Assembly: GCA_910584935.1 (NCBI GenBank)
Contig: CAJUDU010000001.1
Location: 1 to 64,000, forward strand
Length of the DNA: 64,000 nt
Reading direction: 5' to 3'
Origin: an uncultured Butyricicoccus sp.
GTDB taxonomy: Bacteria > Bacillota > Clostridia > Oscillospirales > Butyricicoccaceae
Position numbers and translations under genes: made by a program. Shown piece after piece: positions 31,282 to 40,390 of the stretch; position 1 is the first letter of the stretch, and each line of letters starts with the position of its first letter. The notes under the pieces were generated by a model. That model did no database searches. It saw nothing but the letters and a program-made list of their open reading frames with translations, and was not told the DNA's origin.

Positions 31282-32682
31282 GTGAAAGAAAAACGAAGCA
31301 GCTTTTCCAGCCGCATTGGCTTTGTCCTTGCCGCTGCCGGTTCTGCCGTTGGGCTTGGCAACTTGTGGCGGTTCCCGTATCTTGCCGCTAAACATGGCGG
31401 CGGTATTTTCCTGCTTGTCTATATTATTTTGGCAGTAACTTTTGGGTTTGCTTTGATGATTACGGAAATTGCAATCGGGCGTAAGACCCGCTTGTCCTGT
31501 ATCGGGGCATACAAAGCGCTTGACCGTCGTTTCGGTTTCCTAGGCTGGCTTGCAACCCTTGTCCCGATTATCATTACGCCATATTATTGTGTTATTGGCG
31601 GTTGGGTAATCAAATACCTTTTTGCGTTTGTTTCCGGCAATGCGCTCGCGGCTGCTGATGGCGGCGATTATTTTAACGATTTCATTGGGTTTAATGCCGG
31701 TTCATTGGGCAGCACCATGCTGAATTTTTCTGGGCCTACACCATGGTTTATCCTGTTTGTATTTCTGACAGCAATTGTTGTCATTGCAGGCGTCGAAAAG
31801 GGGATTGAAAAAGCTAGCCGTATTTTAATGCCAATCCTAGTTATTCTTGCAATGGTCGTTGCTGTCTATTCCTTGACCATCCCAGGTGCATTGATTGGAT
31901 TAAAATATTATCTGCTGCCAGATTTCTCGCAGTTTTCGGCTTCTACGGTACTTGGTGCGCTTGGGCAGTTATTTTATTCTATGTCCCTTGCTATGGGTAT
32001 TATGATTACGTATGGGTCTTATATGCAGCGGGATAACATTTTGGAACATTCTGTCACCCAGATTGAAATTTTTGATACTGCCATTGCATTTATCGCGGGG
32101 TTAATGATTATCCCTTGTGTTGTGGCATTTAACAATGGTGACCCATCCCAAATCAATGCAGGCCCAGGGTTAATGTTTGTCACCCTGCCGCGTGTCTTTG
32201 AAGCGATGGGCGCAGGTGGTACAGTTATTGGGATTATATTTTTTGTTTTGGTATTATTCGCGGCATTGACATCTGCAATTTCCCTGCTGGAAACCATTGT
32301 ATCTGTTGCCATGGATAAAGCACACTTAAAGCGTGTGCCTGCTACCATTATCATGACCATTATTGTATTGCTGTTTGGTTTGCCATCCTGCTTAGGCTAT
32401 GGCCCATGGGCTGGCATTACAATCATTGGAATGCAGTTCCTTGATTTCTTTGATTTCATTTCTAATTCGGTATTGATGCCAGTTGTGGCATTCCTGACCT
32501 GCCTGCTGGTTGGCCATGTGGTTGGCACAAAAGTCATTGCGGATGAAGTGAAAGAAGGGGCAAATGCGTTCCATCGGGAACGCCTGCACCGTGTTATGAT
32601 TAAATGGATTGCACCAATTTTGCTGGTGGTTATCCTTGGCACAGAACTTGCAACCAAAGTCTTTGGTTTGTTTTCCATTTAA
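31282..32682 (+). CDS. neurotransmitter:sodium symporter family (LeuT/TnaT-like) amino-acid transporter
   Basis: This 466-residue protein has about 11-12 membrane segments. The opening SRIGFVLAAAGSAVGLGNLWRFPYLAAKHGGG is the NSS signature containing the first sodium and substrate site. Later FSLAMGI-like (FYSMSLAMGIMITYGSY) and the unwound segment 8 are present. Members import tryptophan, leucine or other amino acids with Na+. GTG 31282 follows AGAGGGG at 31265-31271. It is monocistronic but lies directly after rnf, a system that can maintain a sodium gradient; functional linkage is inference. The amino acid cannot be told from sequence by eye. Confidence 0.87.
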   Translation: MKEKRSSFSSRIGFVLAAAGSAVGLGNLWRFPYLAAKHGGGIFLLVYIILAVTFGFALMITEIAIGRKTRLSCIGAYKALDRRFGFLGWLATLVPIIITPYYCVIGGWVIKYLFAFVSGNALAAADGGDYFNDFIGFNAGSLGSTMLNFSGPTPWFILFVFLTAIVVIAGVEKGIEKASRILMPILVILAMVVAVYSLTIPGALIGLKYYLLPDFSQFSASTVLGALGQLFYSMSLAMGIMITYGSYMQRDNILEHSVTQIEIFDTAIAFIAGLMIIPCVVAFNNGDPSQINAGPGLMFVTLPRVFEAMGAGGTVIGIIFFVLVLFAALTSAISLLETIVSVAMDKAHLKRVPATIIMTIIVLLFGLPSCLGYGPWAGITIIGMQFLDFFDFISNSVLMPVVAFLTCLLVGHVVGTKVIADEVKEGANAFHRERLHRVMIKWIAPILLVVILGTELATKVFGLFSI

Positions 32683-32700
32683 TTTTTTCTTGCAAACAAA

Positions 32701-32735
32701 AAAACCGGGCTGTTTATCTTTGCAGCCCGGTTTTT
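32701..32735. terminator. bidirectional terminator (symporter / apgM)
   Basis: AAAACCGGGCTG (32701-32712) pairs with CAGCCCGGTTTT (32723-32734). A-rich and T-rich flanks make it work both ways. Confidence 0.88.
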
Positions 32736-32742
32736 GTTATGG

Positions 32743-33948
32743 TTAGCCGTTTAACAGGTGGTCAATGAGGGTATAGCCTTTTTCGATATAAATGCCAGAA
32801 TTTTGAGCAGTTTCTTCCGAATACAGCAATCCTTTGCCAAGGGTTTTGGTGCTGTCATACAGCAGGTATGGCACAGGGTCGCTGGTATGGGTACGCAGCC
32901 GCAGCGGGGTGGGATGGTCTGGCATAATCAACAGACGGAATGCCTCGCCAGAGGCGCGTAGCGCCTCATACAGCGGCTGTATAACCCGTCTATCCAGGTT
33001 TTCAATCGCTTGCACCTTGTGCTCTAAAATGCCCTGATGCCCCATTTCATCGGGCGCTTCCACATGGATATACACAAAATCATTGCCATCTTGCAGCAGC
33101 GCTTTGGCGGCGGCAGCCGCTTTGCCTTCATAATTGGTTGTCAGACCACCAGTTGCACCTTCTACGTGCAGCACCTGCATTCCTGCGCCAACCGCAATAC
33201 CTTTCAACAAATCGACAGCTGAAACCATTGCGCCTTTTTTGCCGGTTTTGCCAGTAAAAGAGGAAAGTGCCGGACGGGTACCTGCCCCCCAGAACCACAG
33301 CGAATTGGCTTTATTTTTGCCCGCTTTTGCGCGGGCAATGTTTAATGGGTGCTGATTCAAAATATCAAAGCTTTTTTCCATCATACCGCGTAAAACCGGA
33401 TCTTCCGGCAGATAATCGCCGATGACTTTACCTAAAATATCATGCGGCGGTGTGATATCCTGCACCACACCCTTTGACCAGATTAAGCAATGGCGGTAAC
33501 TGGTGCCAACATAAAAATGATAAGTTTCATTTTCAAACACTGGGCGGACAGCTTCCATTAAAACAGCAGAATCTTCTGTAGAAATTTCATCCGCGCTATG
33601 GTCAATGATGGTGCGTTTGGCATAAGGGATGTCAGGTTCATCCGAAATGGTGACGGTATTGCAGCGTAAAGCAATATCTGTCGGCAGCATATCCACGCCA
33701 ATGCTTAATGCTTCCAGCGGTGATCTGCCGGAATAATAAATTTCAGGATCATAACCAAGCACCGCAAGGTTAGCGGTATCACTGCCTGGTTTCATGCCTG
33801 TTGGGATTGTTTTTGCAAGCCCGACTTCACCGGTTTGGGATAACTGATCCATCATAGGTGTATGGGCAAACGCAAGCGGGGTTTTCCCGCCAAGGGCATG
33901 GATTGGCTCATCTGCCATACCATCCCCTAAAATCACTGCGTATTTCAT
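32743..33948 (-). CDS. apgM: cofactor-independent phosphoglycerate mutase, archaeal type
   Basis: This 401-residue alkaline-phosphatase superfamily enzyme starts MKYAVILGDGMAD with metal Asp9. The conserved MKPGSDTANLAVLGYDP contains the Ser that carries the phosphate, and further metal sites lie in HVEAPDEMGHQG and MPDHPTP. It interconverts 3- and 2-phosphoglycerate. This is the ApgM class, shorter than GpmI (about 510 residues), and is common in archaea and some Clostridia. GGAG precedes the ATG. A GpmA or GpmI may exist elsewhere. It stands alone. Confidence 0.92.
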   Translation of the reverse strand: MKYAVILGDGMADEPIHALGGKTPLAFAHTPMMDQLSQTGEVGLAKTIPTGMKPGSDTANLAVLGYDPEIYYSGRSPLEALSIGVDMLPTDIALRCNTVTISDEPDIPYAKRTIIDHSADEISTEDSAVLMEAVRPVFENETYHFYVGTSYRHCLIWSKGVVQDITPPHDILGKVIGDYLPEDPVLRGMMEKSFDILNQHPLNIARAKAGKNKANSLWFWGAGTRPALSSFTGKTGKKGAMVSAVDLLKGIAVGAGMQVLHVEGATGGLTTNYEGKAAAAAKALLQDGNDFVYIHVEAPDEMGHQGILEHKVQAIENLDRRVIQPLYEALRASGEAFRLLIMPDHPTPLRLRTHTSDPVPYLLYDSTKTLGKGLLYSEETAQNSGIYIEKGYTLIDHLLNG

Positions 33949-34128
33949 AAGGAACTCCTTCTTTTAAAATAATACATTCTGATTATTATTATTGCGCAGA
34001 ATCAAGTATTTGTCCAGTACTTTGATACAGCATCTATACCTGCTTCAGAAATTTTTCTCTCATATTTTGACCGAAAATTCCCTTGATAAACAGTATGATT
34101 TCCAGTATCCCCTAATAGAATTTAAGCT

Positions 34129-34632
34129 TCAGCCTAAAAATGCTTCGCTGAAAAAATAACCCGCGCCAATAAATGCTGTATTCCAAAGCGTAATGCCAAC
34201 CGCAGACCATACCACATATTCCTTTAATGGCATTTTTAACAGCCCTGCCGGGATGGAAACAATCGTCCGCAGTACAGGCACCAACCGACAAATCATCAGT
34301 CCGCGCCCACGCCCTTTTTCCAGTCGGGTATGACATTCCTGTACAAAATGCTGGAATTTAGGACTTTTCCCGAAAAGTTTGTGCAGCAGCGGCGCACCGC
34401 CGCAGGCACAAATAAAATAAATGACCAAACATCCACCAAGCCCTGCCAGCACGGAAATGACAATCGCTAAAAAAAGATTCATTTGGCTTTGCCCAATTAA
34501 AATACCAACCGCAGGCATAATGACACCTGCCGGGAATCCAGGTAAGTTTAAGTATTCACAAAAAAAGACAGCCGCCATCATTGGTAAACCATATTGTTGG
34601 AAAAGTTCAATAAAATGCTGTACTGTTGTCAT
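34129..34632 (-). CDS. DedA family membrane protein
   Basis: This 167-residue protein has four to five membrane segments with the DedA/SNARE-associated motif: FCEYLNLPGFPAGVIMPAVGILIG near the start and GRGRGLMICRLVPVLRTIVSIPAG in the middle, where the conserved R and P lie. Members are proton-coupled flippases that recycle undecaprenyl phosphate or phosphatidylethanolamine. It is shorter than the usual 190-220 residues, with the N-terminal segment trimmed. The start at 34632 has GGGAG eight bases upstream; longer open frames upstream run through a terminator and another gene and are rejected. Confidence 0.8.
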   Translation of the reverse strand: MTTVQHFIELFQQYGLPMMAAVFFCEYLNLPGFPAGVIMPAVGILIGQSQMNLFLAIVISVLAGLGGCLVIYFICACGGAPLLHKLFGKSPKFQHFVQECHTRLEKGRGRGLMICRLVPVLRTIVSIPAGLLKMPLKEYVVWSAVGITLWNTAFIGAGYFFSEAFLG

Positions 34633-34680
34633 CTGGACTGCTCCCACAAAAATAATTTTTCTTTTTTTTATTCTAATCAT

Positions 34681-34722
34681 AACAACAGGCTGTGGGTTAT
34701 GCAAGTGCCACAGCCTGTTGTT
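34681..34722 (-). terminator. terminator between the small membrane gene and dedA
   Basis: A perfect 15-bp stem (34681-34695 with 34708-34722) has a 12-base loop. The U-tract is weak on the minus strand, so partial read-through into dedA is possible. Confidence 0.65.
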
Positions 34723-34753
34723 TAGAAATAGTTCACAGAAAAATAAAGTGTTT

Positions 34754-35032
34754 TTAAAGAAAATGCAGGAATGCAGTGAATGCCCAAATACTGCCAACAG
34801 AGATACCGCCGCATAGGGCGGCAAAAAATAAATGCAGGCTTGTCCAGCGTTTGCGGCGGTAACGCCGTACCGATTTGGGTTTGCGCAAATAGCTTTCCGC
34901 AACTGCGCACGCCTCCCGTAAAATATCGCGGGGGGATTCATGGGTTTCACGTATGACAAAAATTGCTTCTTCGAAAATACCAGGGTTTGGCGGGCGTACC
35001 ACAACCACCCGGCGGGAAATCCCCTTGACCAT
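34754..35032 (-). CDS. small C-terminally anchored membrane protein of unknown function
   Basis: This 92-residue protein begins MVKGISRRVVVVRPPNPGIF, a pattern I recall from uncharacterised Clostridia proteins (sometimes mislabelled translation initiation factor). A soluble basic N-terminal part (1-65, with SVRRYRRKR before the membrane) leads to a single C-terminal membrane segment (about 68-90). AGGAGG lies six bases before the ATG, so the small gene is real. It is followed by SpoIIE upstream on the same strand (87 bases apart). Its topology, with a basic cytosolic domain anchored by its tail, would suit a regulatory or scaffold role, but none is known to me. Confidence 0.75.
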   Translation of the reverse strand: MVKGISRRVVVVRPPNPGIFEEAIFVIRETHESPRDILREACAVAESYLRKPKSVRRYRRKRWTSLHLFFAALCGGISVGSIWAFTAFLHFL

Positions 35033-35119
35033 AGCAGCCTCCTGAAAAAAATTGAGATTACCTTACAGGATAACCGCAAAAAGGGAAAATATACCTTGTA
35101 TAGCCCAAAGAAAATAAAA

Positions 35120-37477
35120 TTATGCGGAGGATGGACGATATTCGAGCCGGATAACCAGTGCAGTCAAATCATCCCGTACGCCGCGTTCGGCGGCGGATAT
35201 GACAAGTTTTGCCGCCAGTTCTTTAGGGCCGTCGTCGCCATGCTCTCGGATGAGTGCGCGCATCCATTCATCTTCCAACCCATCACAAACGCCGTCAGAC
35301 AGCATTACAAACAAATCCCCTGGACTCATCCGCACTGGTACGCTTTGTTCGGCAGCAGGTTCATCTGATAAGCCTACTGGCAAATTGCCGCCGGATAAAC
35401 GTGTCACCGCACCGTTTGTCCGCAAAAAACTGGGGGCAGCCCCACACTTTAAGCATTCGCCTTTACCGGAAAATAGGTCGATGGTTAAAGCATCCAGCGT
35501 AACGCCGCGCATCCCATCACTGCGCAGCCGGAATGCTGGCGAAACCGTCCGCAATGCGTCAGCAGAAGTGATACCCGCCCGTAAAAACCGTTCCATCAGC
35601 GATAAAATCGCACGGCTGTCCTGTGCCGCGGCTCGCCCGGAACCCATGCCATCTGCCAACAGCAGGCAGGCACGTCCGCTTTCTGTGACAAAAGAACGGG
35701 CAGTATCCCCGGATACTTTTTCTCCAGGTTTTTGCCGCTGCCCAATGCCGACAACCGCACGGTATGGGGCTTGTTCCCGCAGCATCAAGCGAGTGCCAAG
35801 TTCATCCGAAATGCGTTCGGGATCAGTCAGCCCGACTTGCAGCACGGCGGATAGCCCTGCCGCAAACCCTTTGCGCTCATGTAAGATATTTTCCAGCCCC
35901 TCCCCAGCGATTTCTACCCGCAGCCGCCCACCGCCATCCCGAAATACGGCAACTTTATCAATCCGCCCAAAAGCAGAAGCATAACTGCGCACCTGCCGTT
36001 CTCGGGCAGGGAGTGAAGCTTGGTCACGCCCCAATGTGCCGCCAATCTGCCGCAGAATGCCGGTAAGCCCGGCATATTGCTGGGCAATCAGCGAGCGGTT
36101 TTCTTCGCAGCGTTTACGGTATTGCTGCCGTTCCCGCAGGGCAAATAAAGCGTCATTGACGGCATGAAGCAGTTCCGGAAAATGAATGCACCGTTCTGAA
36201 AAATGTTTGGGGAAATCAGCGGCTTCCGCACGTCCTCGCCGCAGCATTGGCGCTGCTACATCGCCCAGCACCGAGAGAGTGGAAACATAATCCTTTTGCC
36301 AGCAGGTTTCACAGATTTTACAGCCCCGACAGACTTTATCCGCGGCACAGTCAAAAATTGCATGGATATCTTCATCAGCGGCGGCACGCCCTGCCTGTGC
36401 CCCGCTCATCATCACAAGATACATTTCATAAAATGCCTCGGATGCTTCCGCGGCATACCGCCCCGCCGAATGCCGCACCCGGGTAATGGTATCAATGGTA
36501 TCATTGCGCATGGGCAGCATGGTATCACGGATATATTGCCAAACCTGTTCTGGAACTGTGCGGAATAATACGGCTGCAATGGTGCATTCATACAGACTGA
36601 TGGTGAAAAGCGGATGGTCAATGCCAAGCAGCCCTGCCGCGCCTGCTGAAAGCAGCGCGGACAATAAGAAAGGGATTTTCCCTGCTGTGCGGAATGCGCC
36701 GGAAAGAAGCGCCGCCAAACCATAAACACAGGTTAAAAATGCGCCGCTGCCAGCGGCGGCATCCATCGCGACGCCAAGCGCCACGCCAAGGGCAGCGCCA
36801 ATGGTGCTGCCGCCCAAGAAAGCCCCGGCAAGCACCAGCAGGAATGCCGCCGTGCGGGCAGGCGCAAAGGCGCCAAACAGGGTAATATCCCCAGCGGAAA
36901 CCAAAACGCTGGCAATGACAGCAAGGATGCCGCCAGGACGGCGCAAATCGCCTTTGCCATGCGGCGGGGAAAGGGCTTGTATGTAACACCAGCACAACCC
37001 GCCAGACAGGATACAGGCAGAAAGATAACGGCAAATATGGGCTGGACGGATAAAACCAGGCGCAGGCAGCAAAACAAAGTTACAAGCTGCCATCATAAGG
37101 GTACACATCAGCGGCATAAACCAGCCTTGCCGCTCTGCCGCGGCGGGATGGAAAATACGGGCGCAAACAAAGGTTAATAACGCGGCGGTTGCGGCGGTCA
37201 CGCCGCTAATCCCGCCGCGCAAAAAGATTGCGCCAAAAAATGCGCCAAAAAATGCACAGTACCCTTTGCCAAGCGCGGCACATGCCCCAGTCATTGCAAC
37301 GCCAAATGGTTGGAACCCACCAAAAATCATACCACGGGACAATATGGCACATAATGCCAGGCGGCGAAGCCCGGCACTGATTTGCTGCACCTCATCGGTG
37401 CGGCAGAAACGAGTCCAGGTTTCCGCCGCCCGCGCAGCCACCCGGAACCCTTTCCGTTCTAAAGTATGCTTATCCAT
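35120..37477 (-). CDS. spoIIE: stage II sporulation protein E (SpoIIE phosphatase)
   Basis: This 785-residue protein has about ten N-terminal membrane segments (about 40-310), a central regulatory region with a Cys cluster (CRGCKICETCW near 390-400), and a C-terminal PP2C-type phosphatase domain (about 570-780). The phosphatase domain includes ADGMGSGRAA and DLFVMLSDGVCDGL, which hold the metal Asp residues. SpoIIE dephosphorylates SpoIIAA to activate sigma-F in the forespore and interacts with FtsZ at the polar septum. AAGGAGG lies before ATG 37477; the longer in-frame start has no site. It proves a sporulation programme in this lineage. Confidence 0.95.
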   Translation of the reverse strand: MDKHTLERKGFRVAARAAETWTRFCRTDEVQQISAGLRRLALCAILSRGMIFGGFQPFGVAMTGACAALGKGYCAFFGAFFGAIFLRGGISGVTAATAALLTFVCARIFHPAAAERQGWFMPLMCTLMMAACNFVLLPAPGFIRPAHICRYLSACILSGGLCWCYIQALSPPHGKGDLRRPGGILAVIASVLVSAGDITLFGAFAPARTAAFLLVLAGAFLGGSTIGAALGVALGVAMDAAAGSGAFLTCVYGLAALLSGAFRTAGKIPFLLSALLSAGAAGLLGIDHPLFTISLYECTIAAVLFRTVPEQVWQYIRDTMLPMRNDTIDTITRVRHSAGRYAAEASEAFYEMYLVMMSGAQAGRAAADEDIHAIFDCAADKVCRGCKICETCWQKDYVSTLSVLGDVAAPMLRRGRAEAADFPKHFSERCIHFPELLHAVNDALFALRERQQYRKRCEENRSLIAQQYAGLTGILRQIGGTLGRDQASLPARERQVRSYASAFGRIDKVAVFRDGGGRLRVEIAGEGLENILHERKGFAAGLSAVLQVGLTDPERISDELGTRLMLREQAPYRAVVGIGQRQKPGEKVSGDTARSFVTESGRACLLLADGMGSGRAAAQDSRAILSLMERFLRAGITSADALRTVSPAFRLRSDGMRGVTLDALTIDLFSGKGECLKCGAAPSFLRTNGAVTRLSGGNLPVGLSDEPAAEQSVPVRMSPGDLFVMLSDGVCDGLEDEWMRALIREHGDDGPKELAAKLVISAAERGVRDDLTALVIRLEYRPSSA

Positions 37478-37632
37478 GATTAAACCTCCTTGTTTTTCCA
37501 GTATAAACCTGCTTACCCTGCACGTTTTGTTGGAAAATACAAAGGGAAATATCATACCTATGGAAATTAAAACCTAATTCGCCCTTTCTTGTTTGGAGTG
37601 AACGGATTTCTGTGATTTTCACCGGTTTACAG

Positions 37633-37661
37633 TTGTATCATAAGGCGGAATATGCTATACT
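37633..37661 (+). promoter_or_regulatory. promoter of the DtxR-like regulator
   Basis: TTGTAT (37633-37638), a 17-base spacer and TATACT (37656-37661) preceded by TGC (extended -10). Confidence 0.7.
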
Positions 37662-37715
37662 TATCATGTAATAGTGTGGGGTTTTCATCCACTTGCAAAA
37701 AGGAGGGCTTGCATC

Positions 37716-38084
37716 TTGAAAATCCAGGAATCTGCGGAAAACTATCTGGAGGCAATCCTGATGATTCAGCGGGAAAAAGGCAACTGTCGTTCGATTGATG
37801 TGGCACAATTTTTAGGGTTTTCCAAACCAAGCGTCAGCCGTGCCATGAGCCTGCTGCGCGAAAATGGTTATGTTGTTATGGATAATATTGGGCTTCTTAC
37901 TTTGACGGAATCTGGGCGTGAAATTGCGGAACGCATTTTTGAACGCCATCAATTATTGACCGAATGGCTAATCCGTTTAGGTGTCAGCCCGGAAACTGCC
38001 CAGGCGGATGCCTGTCGCATTGAACACGTTATCAGTGTAGAATCCTTTGACCATATTAAAAAACATATCAGCCAGACAGACTAA
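37716..38084 (+). CDS. DtxR/MntR-family metal-dependent transcriptional regulator
   Basis: This 122-residue protein opens KIQESAENYLEAILMIQ, which is diagnostic for the family. A winged helix follows (IDVAQFLGFSKPSVSRAMSLLRENGYV), then the dimerisation and metal part with ERHQLLTEWLIRLGV and ADACRIEHVIS, which contains Glu/His/Cys ligands. There is no SH3-like third domain, as in MntR. It would repress manganese or iron uptake genes. The start is TTG 37716, eight bases after AGGAGGG; the earlier in-frame ATG has no site. The polymerase IV gene follows after 80 bases and may share the transcript. Confidence 0.85.
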   Translation: MKIQESAENYLEAILMIQREKGNCRSIDVAQFLGFSKPSVSRAMSLLRENGYVVMDNIGLLTLTESGREIAERIFERHQLLTEWLIRLGVSPETAQADACRIEHVISVESFDHIKKHISQTD

Positions 38085-38164
38085 TGGAGGCGGGACAACC
38101 CTTTTTTATTGTATCAGATGGGACGTCCTGCTTTTTTATTCCTTGGAAAGGGAGGAAGGGTACG

Positions 38165-39379
38165 ATGCCTCGCACCATTTTACATTGTGACTGTAATTCT
38201 TTTTATGCTTCTGTGGAAACTGTGCTGAACCCTGCCCTTGCCAGCGGACCTATGGCAGTCTGCGGCGACCCGGAAAGCCGCCATGGGATTATTTTAGCAA
38301 AAAATGAAGCTGCCAAGGCATTTGGCGTCAAAACCGCCGAAACCATTTGGCAGGCACAACGCAAATGCCCAGGTTTACAGCTTGTGCCACCCCACAGGGA
38401 GGCTTATGTGGAATATTCCCGCCGCGCTAACCGGATTTATTTGGAATATACCGATTTGGTCGAGCCATTCGGCATTGATGAATCCTTTTTGGATGTCACT
38501 GGAAGTCTGCATTTATTTGGCACTGGGCAGCAGATTGCGGATACCTTACGCAAACGGATGAAAACGGAACTTGGCATTACGATTTCTGTTGGCGTGTCCT
38601 TTAACAAAGCCTTTGCAAAACTGGGCAGCGATTATAAAAAACCAGATGCCACAACCCTAATTACGCCGGAAAATTACCAGCAGATTGTATGGTGTCTGCC
38701 TGTTGGAGCATTGCTTTATGCAGGACCAAAGGCACAAGAAAAACTACACCTGCTTGGTATTGATACCATTGGACAGCTTGCCGCAGCAGATGCCAGTCTG
38801 CTCCACCATATTCTTGGCAAAGCTGGGGATATCCTCTATACCTATGCCCGCGGGGAAGACCAAGACCCTGTCCGGTCATTTTATACCCATCAACAGGTAA
38901 AATCGGTTGGCAAAGGTATGACATTTGCCCATAACCTTACTGATATGGAGGAAGTCCGTATCCAAGTGATGATGTTATGTGATCACATAGGCAGCCGTTT
39001 GCGCAAACGTCATTTGAAATGTCAAACGGTACAGGTTTTAATCCGTGACCCGAATTTCCGGAATATTTCCCGGCAAGCTACCCTGTCAACCCCCACAGAC
39101 AGCACCCGCTTGCTGACCGAAACCGCAATGTCCATTATTGCACAGCATTGGACAGCAAAAAAACCCATCCGCATGGTCACTGTGACTGCGGCTTCTTTGC
39201 TTTCCATGGAACAAACCGGCGAGCAATTATCCCTTTTTGATGAAGGAGCATCATTACGCCGGGAAAAACAGGAAAAGCTAGACCGCGCTGTGGATGCACT
39301 GCGCGGCAAATATGGGCGCGACGCGGTGCAATATGGCGCGGCACTGCGCGGCAAACCACAAAAAAAGCAGAAAAAATGA
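38165..39379 (+). CDS. dinB: DNA polymerase IV (Y-family)
   Basis: This 404-residue translesion polymerase has catalytic motifs HCDCNSFYASVE near 6-17 (metal Asp) and GIDESFLDVT (Asp-Glu pair near 105), plus the helix-hairpin-helix region and the little-finger domain. The sliding-clamp motif QLSLF lies near 358, close to the C-terminus. GGGAGGAAGGG fits ATG 38165; upstream in-frame codons are read from the DtxR-like gene's tail. No LexA-type operator was identified by eye, so SOS control is untested. A terminator follows directly after the stop. Confidence 0.93.
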   Translation: MPRTILHCDCNSFYASVETVLNPALASGPMAVCGDPESRHGIILAKNEAAKAFGVKTAETIWQAQRKCPGLQLVPPHREAYVEYSRRANRIYLEYTDLVEPFGIDESFLDVTGSLHLFGTGQQIADTLRKRMKTELGITISVGVSFNKAFAKLGSDYKKPDATTLITPENYQQIVWCLPVGALLYAGPKAQEKLHLLGIDTIGQLAAADASLLHHILGKAGDILYTYARGEDQDPVRSFYTHQQVKSVGKGMTFAHNLTDMEEVRIQVMMLCDHIGSRLRKRHLKCQTVQVLIRDPNFRNISRQATLSTPTDSTRLLTETAMSIIAQHWTAKKPIRMVTVTAASLLSMEQTGEQLSLFDEGASLRREKQEKLDRAVDALRGKYGRDAVQYGAALRGKPQKKQKK

Positions 39380-39415
39380 GATCGCCCGGGATAAACGATG
39401 TTATCCCAGGCGATC
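39380..39415 (+). terminator. terminator of dinB
   Basis: A 15-bp stem with one C/A mismatch (39380-39394 with 39401-39415) starts right after the stop codon and is followed by a short T-run. Confidence 0.65.
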
Positions 39416-39534
39416 CTTTGTAACCTTACCTTACCAATCTTGCGTGAATATAGTATAGCATAGTCCATATGAAAAATCAAGTAGTAATTTCATTTTTTTT
39501 AGATTTTTTTTAAAATTTTTTGTCGCTTCGCTGT

Positions 39535-40305
39535 TTAGATATATTTTACAATTATCATCACAACGCTCAGCAGCGATAACCCAACGCCCAATGTGCGGTT
39601 CATCATCTTTGGCGAAGCCTGGTTGGCAAACCGTGCGGTAATGCCTGCCCAAAGCCATGTAAACACAATACAAAGCAGCATCAGCCGCCAGCCGGTAATA
39701 CCGCCGATGGCAAAATGGGATACCGCGCCTGTCAATGCGGTGAATGTCATAATAAAGACACTGGTGCCAACTGCGGTTTTGAGTTCATACCCCAAAACGC
39801 TGACCAGAACAAGCAGCATCATCATACCGCCGCCAGCCCCGACAACACCGCAGATTAAACCGACGGCAACACCGCAAACCATTGACTGCATGATGGCTTG
39901 CTTGCGGGTGCGGGTTTTCATGCTTTCTTTTGCCTGCATCACCGGTTTAAAAATAAATTTCAGCCCGGCAAACAAGGTCATAAACATGGAGAATCCACCC
40001 ATGGTTGCACGCGGCAAAAAAGATGCGGCATAACTGCCTACCAATGTAAAAACCAGCACGGTAAACAGCATGACAAGCCCATTGCGCACATCTAAATTTT
40101 TATTTTTATGATAGGTATAAGCAGAAGCGGCAGAAGCAAGCACATCAGAAGCAAGCGCAATGCCAACCGCTTCATAAGCATCGACATTCAAAAATGTGGT
40201 AAGCATTGGGGCAATGACAGCAGCGGCAGACAGCCCCGCAAGTCCTGTGCCAAAGCCAGCGCCTGCCCCGGCAATAAAACAGACAAGAATTTCCTTTAGC
40301 AGCAT
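39535..40305 (-). CDS. TSUP (TauE/SafE) family membrane transporter
   Basis: This 256-residue protein has about eight membrane segments and two repeats with the TSUP signature: GAGAGFGTGLAGLSAAAVIAPML near the start and VAVGLICGVVGAGGGMMMLLVL in the middle. The family exports or imports sulfite, sulfoacetate, thiosulfate and other organosulfur anions. No sulfur-metabolism gene is adjacent. AAAGGGGC precedes the ATG. It may be transcribed with the zinc-ribbon gene upstream, but a hairpin lies between them. Confidence 0.85.
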   Translation of the reverse strand: MLLKEILVCFIAGAGAGFGTGLAGLSAAAVIAPMLTTFLNVDAYEAVGIALASDVLASAASAYTYHKNKNLDVRNGLVMLFTVLVFTLVGSYAASFLPRATMGGFSMFMTLFAGLKFIFKPVMQAKESMKTRTRKQAIMQSMVCGVAVGLICGVVGAGGGMMMLLVLVSVLGYELKTAVGTSVFIMTFTALTGAVSHFAIGGITGWRLMLLCIVFTWLWAGITARFANQASPKMMNRTLGVGLSLLSVVMIIVKYI

Positions 40306-40329
40306 AGTGCCCCTTTCCCGAAAGATAAA

Positions 40330-40385
40330 ATATCCGTATGAAGGGAATCAACCTTATGCCTGGTTTCCAGGAACATCGGATATTG
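40330..40385 (-). terminator. possible terminator between zinc-ribbon and TSUP genes
   Basis: AATATCCG-type outer arms (near 40330 and 40378) enclose an inner CCTGG/CCAGG stem. T-richness on the minus strand is moderate. Confidence 0.4.
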
Positions 40386-40390
40386 TTTTT

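Noticed and set aside
37478..37640. Spo0A box upstream of spoIIE
   Set aside because: I looked for TGnCGAA-type sites in both orientations and found no convincing one.
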